Assembly: GCA_002438505.1 (NCBI GenBank)
Contig: DJPI01000070.1
Span: 1 to 27,696 of the forward strand
DNA from: Ruminococcaceae bacterium UBA6416
Lineage (GTDB): Bacteria > Bacillota > Clostridia > Oscillospirales > Acutalibacteraceae
Direction of reading: 5' to 3'
Length of the DNA stretch: 27,696 bases
Part shown: positions 21,980-27,696 of the stretch, piece by piece
How positions within the stretch are numbered: the first letter of the stretch is position 1
Layout: each line of letters opens with the position of its first letter
Notes under the pieces: model-generated
The model's input: only the letters and a program-made list of their open reading frames with translations
What the model was told of the DNA's origin: nothing
The model's database searches: none
Translations under genes and position numbers: made by a program

Positions 21980-22873
21980 ATGGATTTCAGAACAGATTTG
22001 GCGCTTGAAAAGCGCGAAAACCTTGAGGCCGGGCAGATTGACGGAGTGATTTCCGAAAAAGAGGAGCGCAAAGGCGTTACCGTAACAACAATAACCGTTA
22101 CAAACCAAAACGGTGCAAAAGCACTCGGAAAGCCCACCGGAAAATATGTCACTCTTGAGGTGACGCCGTTCACAAAAAACGCCGACCTTTCGGACGGAAG
22201 GATCGAAGTTTTTGCGCAAGAGCTTTTGAAGCTTCTGCCGCCGGAGGGAACAGTTCTTGTTGCCGGACTCGGAAATGAGAGCATTACGCCGGACGCGCTC
22301 GGACCCAAGTGCCTTTCCCTTCTTCTTTCAACGCGCCACATTAAAAAGGAGCTTGCAAAATCACTCGGCCTTGTGCCTTTGCGTCCCGTTGCCGGAATCG
22401 TTCCCGGAGTACTCGGAAAAACGGGGATTGAAACGGCGGAAATTATTGAAGCGGTTGCAAAAAAGATTGAGCCGTGTGCGCTCATTGTTATTGACGCGCT
22501 GGCCTCACGAAGGCTTTCAAGGCTCGGAACAACCGTTCAGCTTACTGACACGGGAATCTCTCCCGGCTCGGGGGTGGGCAACACACGAACGGAAATCAGC
22601 GCAAAAACGCTTGGAATCCCCGTTGTTGCCGTTGGCGTTCCAACCGTTGTTGACGGTACAACTTTGGCTTTTGATCTTCTTGAAAGCGCCGGTGCAAACG
22701 CGCAAAGCGCAATTAAAAGGCTGAGTGATTCCGGAAATGAGCGCTTCATGATGGTTACACCAAAGGAAATTGACCTTGTTATTGACCGCGCCGCCCGGTT
22801 CATTGCAATGGGTATCAACAGCGCAATGCAAAGAGAGATGGCGCTTGAGGATATTGTTGCGATTGTGAGCTGA
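21980..22873 (+). CDS. gpr: GPR germination protease
   Basis: 297 aa. ATG 21980 is chosen for the TTTGGAG ribosome-binding site and because MDFRTDLALE matches the usual start; a frame opening at 21950 lacks a site. GPR is the endopeptidase that degrades small acid-soluble spore proteins when spores germinate. It is made as an inactive zymogen whose short propeptide, including the RTDLALE segment, is removed late in sporulation. The conserved ESITPDALGP (Asp105) and VIDALASR (Asp172) segments carry the two acidic residues considered essential in this atypical protease. PVAGIVPGVLGKTGI and TGISPGSGVGNTR also match the family. Length is slightly short of the Bacillus protein. It is followed by spoIIP. 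A forespore sigma-factor promoter is expected, but I cannot place one with confidence. Confidence 0.97.
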   Translation: MDFRTDLALEKRENLEAGQIDGVISEKEERKGVTVTTITVTNQNGAKALGKPTGKYVTLEVTPFTKNADLSDGRIEVFAQELLKLLPPEGTVLVAGLGNESITPDALGPKCLSLLLSTRHIKKELAKSLGLVPLRPVAGIVPGVLGKTGIETAEIIEAVAKKIEPCALIVIDALASRRLSRLGTTVQLTDTGISPGSGVGNTRTEISAKTLGIPVVAVGVPTVVDGTTLAFDLLESAGANAQSAIKRLSDSGNERFMMVTPKEIDLVIDRAARFIAMGINSAMQREMALEDIVAIVS

Positions 22874-22948
22874 AAAAACAGGCGGAATTTAAGGCCTTCT
22901 CTTTTCATAAAGATATAGTAACAACTGCTGTGTCAACGGAGGAAAGCC

Positions 22949-24094
22949 ATGAAAAGGAAAAAGCCTGTTTTGATAAAGTCTGTAATTGCGGCATTTGCTG
23001 TTTGTGTATGTGTGCTGATTTTGCAAAACTGCGGCAGTCAGGCGTTGGAGGTTTTTGCAAAGGTTGCCGTTCAAAGCGCAAAGCTTTATCTTCCGCATTC
23101 GGCAGAAGCCGATAAAAGCGAGGAAAAAAGCGGTGAAACAAAAAAAGCGCAAAGCTCAAAAGCTCAAAAAAACACCGCAAACGCTTCAACGGCCGTCAAG
23201 GGTACCGCGGGCAAAAAAACCTCCTCCCTCACCGATACGCCGCAGGACATTCTTGCACTGATGAAAGAGGCAAAAGAAAAAAGCAGGAACGACAAAAAGG
23301 ACGGAGATATTTCCGACTGGCAATATACAAACGAGGGAGTGACAGATAAATTCGGCGTTGTGAAGCTCAAAAACGTCAACAAAACTCAGGTTAACATTGA
23401 AAAACTACTGAAAGAAAAAGCAGACCTTTCCGTGAGTCCGGATAAGCCGTCCGTGCTGATTTTTCACACTCACACAACGGAAACCTATCAGCTTGTTGAG
23501 CGCGGTTTTTATCCGACAAATAATGTTACGCGCAGCGAGGACGAGGGACGGAACATGGTGAGAATCGGAAAGGCAATCTGCGAGCAGCTTGAAAAGGCCG
23601 GAGTTAAATATATCCATGACACAAAAATCCACGATAAGCGTTATACCGGCGCCTATGACAACTCACGCGAGACGGCGGTTGAATATATGAAAAAATATCC
23701 TTCAATCCAGGTTGTTCTTGACGTTCACCGCGATGCGGTTGAGCGCACGGACGGAACAAAAATCAGACCCGTTGCAACGATAAACGGAAAAAAGGCGGCG
23801 CAGATTATGATAATCAGCGGCTGCCAGGAGGAGGGCAACGGACTGACTGAGTTTCCGGACTGGAAAAGGAATCTTGTTTTTGCTTTGCAGCTTCAAAAAA
23901 TTGCTGAGGAAAATTTTGAGGGTCTCATGCGGCCGATATACTTCTGCCCGAGGATGTATAACATGAATCTTACACACTGTTCGCTGCTGCTTGAAATCGG
24001 CAGCGATTCAAACACACTTGAACAGGCGGAGTATTCCGGACAGTGCATTGGAAACGCGCTTGCAAAGCTGCTTAAAAGCTACACGGAGGAATGA
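22949..24094 (+). CDS. spoIIP: Stage II sporulation protein P (SpoIIP)
   Basis: 381 aa; ATG after AACGGAGGAAAGCC. One N-terminal transmembrane helix (about 7-26) anchors it, followed by a Lys/Ser-rich linker (about 50-100) and the SpoIIP amidase/endopeptidase domain. Visible catalytic or metal positions are IFHTHTTE (His173, His175, Glu178), VLDVHRDAVE (Asp258, His260, Asp262) and LLLEIGSDSNT (Glu349). SpoIIP works with SpoIID and SpoIIM in peptidoglycan degradation that drives engulfment of the forespore. The gene is 75 bp downstream of gpr, a conserved pair, and overlaps the next start codon by 4 bases (ATGA). A mother-cell or forespore promoter may lie in the 75-bp gap but is not clear. 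Confidence 0.96.
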   Translation: MKRKKPVLIKSVIAAFAVCVCVLILQNCGSQALEVFAKVAVQSAKLYLPHSAEADKSEEKSGETKKAQSSKAQKNTANASTAVKGTAGKKTSSLTDTPQDILALMKEAKEKSRNDKKDGDISDWQYTNEGVTDKFGVVKLKNVNKTQVNIEKLLKEKADLSVSPDKPSVLIFHTHTTETYQLVERGFYPTNNVTRSEDEGRNMVRIGKAICEQLEKAGVKYIHDTKIHDKRYTGAYDNSRETAVEYMKKYPSIQVVLDVHRDAVERTDGTKIRPVATINGKKAAQIMIISGCQEEGNGLTEFPDWKRNLVFALQLQKIAEENFEGLMRPIYFCPRMYNMNLTHCSLLLEIGSDSNTLEQAEYSGQCIGNALAKLLKSYTEE

Positions 24095-24339
24095 TGGAGG
24101 AAGCAAGAAAATATTTGAGGGTATTTTTGTTTTGTGTAACGCTTGTTTTTTCGCTGACGGCAATCATTGCCGGAGCGCTCACCGTCCGCGAAAGGACGCG
24201 GAAAATGATTTACGGAACGGATTATGCCGTTCTTGCGTTCAAAATGAATTCGCAGCCTGATGTTGAAAAAGAAGATGAAAATGAGCTTGTTCTTGATTTT
24301 TCAAAAATCAAACTTTTTAATGACGCTTTGAACGGCTGA
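24091..24339 (+). CDS. Small membrane protein translationally coupled to spoIIP (82 aa)
   Basis: The start ATG overlaps the spoIIP stop as ATGA; a second in-frame ATG is the next codon. GGAGG within the end of spoIIP (24085-24089) serves as ribosome-binding site. Residues about 9-30 form one hydrophobic helix (VFLFCVTLVFSLTAIIAGAL), followed by a basic RERTRKM stretch, YGTDYAVLAFKMNSQP and an acidic tail rich in Glu/Asp. I do not recognise a named family. The coupling to spoIIP and the following shared terminator suggest a sporulation role, possibly at the engulfing membrane; this is inference from position only. Confidence 0.78.
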   Translation: MMEEARKYLRVFLFCVTLVFSLTAIIAGALTVRERTRKMIYGTDYAVLAFKMNSQPDVEKEDENELVLDFSKIKLFNDALNG

Positions 24340-24355
24340 AAAGCCGGAAAAAAAG

Positions 24356-24400
24356 CTGCACGCTTTCAGCGAATCACAGAAAGCGTGCAGTCTTTTTTTG
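24356..24400. terminator. Bidirectional terminator behind the gpr-spoIIP operon
   Basis: A perfect 12-bp stem CTGCACGCTTTC/GAAAGCGTGCAG (24356-24367 with 24379-24390), followed by TCTTTTTTT rightward and by CTTTTTTT leftward. It separates the operon from the convergent gene ending at 24418. Confidence 0.93.
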
Positions 24401-24417
24401 TAATTGTGTTAAACGGC

Positions 24418-24888
24418 TCAGGAAACGGACGGCGCCTCATCGGCGGCAACGGTGAAAAGGCCGGTTGCGCTGCCGGTTTTTTCCGTTGTATAGCCATTGG
24501 TTGAATAGCTGACCGTTATGCGGTAATTTCCGGCCGGAAGGGAGATGTCATCGCCCAGGCTGTTGACAAAGTCAATGTGAAGGGTGGTTTTCTCTGTTGG
24601 ATAAAGCTTGTAGTTATCAATTCCATCGCTGAAATTCTGGCGGAACGGAACCTCGACCCATTGACCTTTTCCGAATTCAGCCGCTTCTCTTTCAATGCTC
24701 TCAACATTAACTTTGATGTTAAGACGATAGCCGGTTTTGTTTTCAAAAACAAATTCGGCTCTGGTTGAGCTTTCGGTTATGGGTGTTTCCGGTGAAATGT
24801 TCGCCTTTGACATATCACCTGTGACAAAGAATGAGACGATGAACAAAATGAGTGCAACAAATTTCTGAATGTAATTTCCTCCGAACAT
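24418..24888 (-). CDS. Exported Ig-like-fold protein, function unknown
   Basis: 156 aa; ATG follows TTCGGAGGAATTAAT. An N-terminal hydrophobic segment (about 9-23, FVALILFIVSFFV) is a signal peptide or anchor; there is no lipobox. Residues about 40-148 look like a single beta-sandwich: AEFVFENKTGYRLNIKVNV, then GKGQWVEVPF, NYKLYPTEKTTLHIDF, and a closing LPAGNYRITVSY. This order (asymmetric ENKS-like strand, xxWxxVP, LxPxE, LxxGxYRI) resembles bacterial Ig-like domains of the Big_14 kind found in small Firmicutes exported proteins; that assignment is from memory of the pattern. It is monocistronic with its own strong promoter. Confidence 0.75.
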   Translation of the reverse strand: MFGGNYIQKFVALILFIVSFFVTGDMSKANISPETPITESSTRAEFVFENKTGYRLNIKVNVESIEREAAEFGKGQWVEVPFRQNFSDGIDNYKLYPTEKTTLHIDFVNSLGDDISLPAGNYRITVSYSTNGYTTEKTGSATGLFTVAADEAPSVS

Positions 24889-24960
24889 ATTAATTCCTCC
24901 GAACTAAAGATTTGCCTCATCCCGAAAATTTTGTTTACTCCGGAAAGATAAGACTAATTT

Positions 24961-24989
24961 ATAATATCACAAAAAAGAAGCTTTGTCAA
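24961..24989 (-). promoter_or_regulatory. Promoter of the exported Ig-like protein gene
   Basis: Read leftward: TTGACA, a 17-bp spacer, TATTAT, with TG one base before the -10; about 70 bp upstream of the start codon. Confidence 0.82.
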
Positions 24990-25088
24990 ATATAAAGGCC
25001 GGGGTTTGGAAGAAAATAATTATTCTTCATTTTGTCTTAACAAATTCAATTTGCGCCGGTCTTTTGAAACTTTGCCGCAGCGCTTGAC

Positions 25089-25124
25089 TTGAAAAGACTT
25101 TTGTAGTTAAATAATATATTATTT
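25089..25124 (+). promoter_or_regulatory. Promoter overlapping a 16-bp palindrome
   Basis: TTGAAA (25089-25094), a 17-bp spacer, TAATAT (25112-25117). An alternative, TTGACT at 25084 with TTAAAT at 25107, overlaps it. The -10 box lies within the perfect palindrome AAATAATATATTATTT (25109-25124), a possible repressor site; AT-richness makes chance a real possibility. Confidence 0.5.
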
Positions 25125-25144
25125 TGTTCAAAGGAGCGGATTAA

Positions 25145-25699
25145 ATGAAAACAAAAATTCTTCCCCGGCTTTCGTTCGGCGCTCAGACGCTGGCGCTTTT
25201 TGCGGCGCTGATTTGTGCCGTTCTTCTTCCGCAGGCGTTTCACTTTATCGGCGCGGTTTCGGGTCTCGGAACAAATGTTGGCGCTGCGTTTCTGCCGATG
25301 CACCTTCCGATAATTGTTGTCGGCTTTGTTGCCGGACCTTATGTTGGTCTTGTTGCCGGTGCGTTTGCTCCGGTTGTGAGCTTTGCCCTTTCCGGAATGC
25401 CGTCTGCTTCGGTTCTGCCCTTGATGATTGGTGAAGTTGCCGCATACGGCTTCTTTGCCGGACTCTTCCGGAACACAAAAATTCCGTCTTTCGGAAAGCT
25501 GCTTTTTGTTCAGCTTCTCGGAAGGCTTGTCCGTGCGGCGGTGACGGCGGCGATTGTTCTTTTTGTTCCGAACACTTCCGTTGCCCTTTCCGGAATTTAC
25601 ACAAGCATTCAGGCCGGACTTCCCGGAATTGTTCTTCAGTGGGCGGTTCTTCCGCTTCTTTTCTGCTTTGTTCAAAACAGGTTTGGAGAGGAAAAGTAA
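25145..25699 (+). CDS. ECF transporter S component (substrate-binding membrane subunit)
   Basis: 184 aa; ATG after AAAGGAGCGGATTAA. Five to six hydrophobic helices fill almost the whole length. The segment AAFLPMHLPIIVVGFVAGPYVGLVAGAF followed in the next helix by SGMPSASVLPLMIGEVAAYGF is characteristic of energy-coupling-factor S components, which capture vitamins or similar micronutrients and share an EcfT/EcfA module. The GMP and E-xx-YG motifs are also typical. No ATPase or EcfT gene is nearby, so it would be a group II system using a shared module encoded elsewhere. The substrate is not readable from sequence; folate, pantothenate, niacin, queuosine precursors and cobalamin are known for the superfamily. 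No riboswitch fits in the short leader. Confidence 0.82.
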   Translation: MKTKILPRLSFGAQTLALFAALICAVLLPQAFHFIGAVSGLGTNVGAAFLPMHLPIIVVGFVAGPYVGLVAGAFAPVVSFALSGMPSASVLPLMIGEVAAYGFFAGLFRNTKIPSFGKLLFVQLLGRLVRAAVTAAIVLFVPNTSVALSGIYTSIQAGLPGIVLQWAVLPLLFCFVQNRFGEEK

Positions 25700-25742
25700 G
25701 TTAGGCTTTTAAGCTGCTGAATTTCGGCTTCATCTTCAAAAT

Positions 25743-25787
25743 AAGGCTGCCAGGTTTATTTTGAAACCGGACAGCCTTTGTTTTTTT
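25743..25787. terminator. Bidirectional terminator between convergent genes
   Basis: AAGGCTG (25743-25749) pairs with CAGCCTT (25772-25778), with GGTTT/AAACC inside; TTTTTTT follows rightward (25781-25787) and TTATTTTG leftward. Confidence 0.88.
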
Positions 25788-27696
25788 ATTCTGTTCTGAG
25801 CGCTTCAACCGGGTCTTTCTTTGCGGCGAGCGAGGAGGGGATGAGTCCCGCAATGAAGGTCAGGAAAACGCTGACGCAAACGAGCGCAAGTCCGTCCGTG
25901 AACGGAAGAATTGCAGATATCGGAGCGCCGGTGAGGTGACGCAGCAGCAGATTTATCGGTATCTCACATAGCAGCGTGACTCCTATTCCTATCAGACCGG
26001 CGGAAAGGCCGATGATGAATGTTTCGGCGTTGAAAACATTGGAGACATCTCGTTTTGAAGCACCGATACTTCTGAGGATACCGATTTCCTTTGTTCTTTC
26101 AATAACCGAAACATAGGTGATGATACCTATCATGATTGAAGAAACAACAAGAGAGATTGCAACAAAGATAACAAGCGTATATGTGACAATGTTGATTGCC
26201 TGGGTTGCAATGTTCATTGCAATGCCAATGTAGTCGGTGCAGTTGATTGTCAGCTCCTCGTGACCGTCCTCTGTCACCGCTTTGTTGTAATAATCAACCA
26301 TATCGTTGACCTCGGCCTTGGTGTCAAAGTCTTTCGGATAAAGCGAGATGGAGGTTGGGTTGCCCTCATCGGAATAGCCGATTGTTTCATAGGTTTTTTC
26401 AAGCGAACACTTTGAATTGACTGTGTCAATGTATGCCTGCTTTAACGCAAGAACCTGGTCGTCTGTGAGATAGCCCTCCATGAGCTTTTTCTGAAGGTCT
26501 GACATATCGCCGAAATTGAACATTGAGGACATATCCGTGATGTCAATCTGAGAGAGATCCATGTCCTTTGCCATGCTCAAAAACGGAGTGATGTTGAGCT
26601 TGTTGAAGTCAATTTCATTGAGGTCGATGTCTGCAAGGTCAAAGTCATTGACTGTTTTGTCAAAGAACTCCATTCCGGTGATGACGTCCTTTTTCGGGTT
26701 TTTGAGCTGCTCTTTAACAACCTCGGATTCTCTTGTTCTTTTGAGCGCATAGTCCATAAGCTCGCCGGTGTAACCGATATATCCGGTCCCAACGGAAAGG
26801 ACGTTGTCCTCTCCCGGACGAATGATTCCGACAACCTTGATGTCAATCGCGTCTTTAAGCTCGTTGTTGACATAAATCGCGTTGTTTCTCATATCGCTCC
26901 AAAGGCCGGTTTTTTCGTCCTTGTGCATGAGGTCGCTGTTGGTGAGCATCTTGAACTGGAGGCCGAGAATGTCGTCATATGAAATGCGCTCCGCCTCTCC
27001 GCTTTCAAGCTTTTCGCCTCCGGAGAGAGCATTCATGAGGTTTGCCGTGAACTGGCTTTGATCCTTGAGTCCGAGAGCATAGGCCATAAGCTCCGTGACC
27101 TCGTTGTTGCCGTCAACAATAATAACAACCTCGTTGTAATCCTTGGGAAGTCTGCCGTAAATGACGTCATAATAATTTCCGATGGTGTCATTATCGCCGA
27201 CAAGCTGCTTCCAGAGATTTGTGTAGCTGTCGATATCCACAAAGCCCTCAAGGCTTGAAATGGACTGCATATTCATATTGTCAAGCAGGGTGCTGGGGTT
27301 GACTTGAATCGGGTTTTCGTTCTCCTGAACCCTGTAGATATTGAGCTTTGTTGTGTAATTGAACTGAACGTCATTGCAAAGCTCATCAAATTTTGAACGG
27401 TTTTCGTCAATATATTTCTTAAAGCTTTGAAGGTTGTTTGAGTTCGATTGAGCAACAAAGGTGTTTATCATTGTGTTGAATGAATTGTTAACATAGACCG
27501 CGTCCTTGTCGTGATTAACGCCGAGCAGGGGGTTGAGGCCGAGCGCGGTTTGAAGCAGGCTGTCCGTGTTGACGGCCTCCTTTTCAACGGACATCGGAAA
27601 CAGCAAAAGCGCGTCGCTTTCAATCCGGTCAATGTATCCGTTGATTCCGTTTGAAAGCGCAAGAACAAGGGCAATACCGATGATACCGATACTTCC
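25786..27696 (-). CDS. ABC transporter permease (MacB/FtsX type), 5' end cut by the window
   Basis: Partial: the frame is open through the last base, and the visible 636 residues lack the true start. The first visible residues, GSIGIIGIALVLALSNGING, are the first transmembrane helix of a MacB/FtsX-like permease. A long extracytoplasmic region of about 430 residues follows, then three C-terminal helices with the conserved VIERTKEIGILRSIGASKRDV coupling segment and a GLIPSSLAAKKDPVEALR ending. This architecture, 1 + large domain + 3, matches exporters of peptides, lipids or antibiotics. In Firmicutes such permeases are often fused to an N-terminal ATPase; the position of the first helix here fits that, but the ATPase would lie outside the window. 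The extracytoplasmic part contains Asp/Ile-rich repeats (about 26500-26660). Confidence 0.9.
   Translation of the reverse strand, partial: GSIGIIGIALVLALSNGINGYIDRIESDALLLFPMSVEKEAVNTDSLLQTALGLNPLLGVNHDKDAVYVNNSFNTMINTFVAQSNSNNLQSFKKYIDENRSKFDELCNDVQFNYTTKLNIYRVQENENPIQVNPSTLLDNMNMQSISSLEGFVDIDSYTNLWKQLVGDNDTIGNYYDVIYGRLPKDYNEVVIIVDGNNEVTELMAYALGLKDQSQFTANLMNALSGGEKLESGEAERISYDDILGLQFKMLTNSDLMHKDEKTGLWSDMRNNAIYVNNELKDAIDIKVVGIIRPGEDNVLSVGTGYIGYTGELMDYALKRTRESEVVKEQLKNPKKDVITGMEFFDKTVNDFDLADIDLNEIDFNKLNITPFLSMAKDMDLSQIDITDMSSMFNFGDMSDLQKKLMEGYLTDDQVLALKQAYIDTVNSKCSLEKTYETIGYSDEGNPTSISLYPKDFDTKAEVNDMVDYYNKAVTEDGHEELTINCTDYIGIAMNIATQAINIVTYTLVIFVAISLVVSSIMIGIITYVSVIERTKEIGILRSIGASKRDVSNVFNAETFIIGLSAGLIGIGVTLLCEIPINLLLRHLTGAPISAILPFTDGLALVCVSVFLTFIAGLIPSSLAAKKDPVEALRTE

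Noticed and set aside
25046..25675. Leftward open frame of 209 codons
   Set aside because: It is antisense to the ECF S-component gene, which has clear membrane helices and family motifs; the antisense product is a very basic low-complexity string.
1..27696. tRNA genes, insertion sequences, integrase or attachment sites
   Set aside because: I found no tRNA cloverleaf with the usual GGTTCGAATC-type arm, no transposase or integrase frame, and no flanking terminal repeats.

Overview
The window looks like chromosome of an endospore-forming, anaerobic member of the Clostridia, probably an Oscillospirales/Ruminococcaceae-type gut bacterium. The evidence is the divergent block rpsT <- | -> gpr, spoIIP typical of spore-forming Firmicutes, strong Shine-Dalgarno sequences, sigma-A type promoters (several with an extended TGn -10), a GH2/GPH glycan-use operon, and large secreted Fn3 and BspA-type leucine-rich-repeat proteins. 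Lineage is inferred from gene content; no species is claimed.

Layout. (1) 1-484 has no convincing protein gene. It holds a leftward promoter, a long RNA hairpin and an intrinsic terminator with a competing upstream arm: either a small RNA or an attenuated leader of a gene beyond base 1. (2) 485-4998 is a rightward operon: an exported EEP-fold hydrolase, a GH2 glycosidase and a GPH sugar:cation symporter, closed by a strong terminator. (3) 4999-5952 is a 950-bp intergenic region with 15-nt phased repeats, several hairpins, an orphan terminator and a consensus promoter followed by a three-way-junction RNA with partial resemblance to the SRP RNA core. (4) 5953-9065 holds a secreted lysozyme-like hydrolase with Fn3 domains and, behind its own promoter, an FAD-dependent oxidoreductase. 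(5) 9316-21404 is a leftward cluster of exported proteins: LRR+Ig-like+Fn3 (731 aa), a 12-Fn3 protein (1151 aa), a 7-8-Fn3 protein (993 aa), a membrane-anchored 327-aa protein, a 61-aa membrane peptide with its own strong promoter, and an LRR+Fn3 protein (618 aa). (6) 21569-24339 is the rpsT / gpr-spoIIP block plus a translationally coupled 82-aa membrane protein. (7) 24418-27696 holds an exported Ig-like-fold protein, an ECF-type S component, and the 3' part of a large ABC transporter permease that runs off the right edge.

The part most likely to be undescribed is the surface-protein cluster. Three of its members (731, 993 and 327 aa) have very different N-terminal halves but appear to end in the same C-terminal domain of about 200 residues, which I cannot assign to a named family. 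A separate Cys/His knuckle is shared by the 511-aa hydrolase and the 618-aa LRR protein. The cluster is therefore built by shuffling a few extracellular modules. The second candidate is the leftward RNA element near the left edge.
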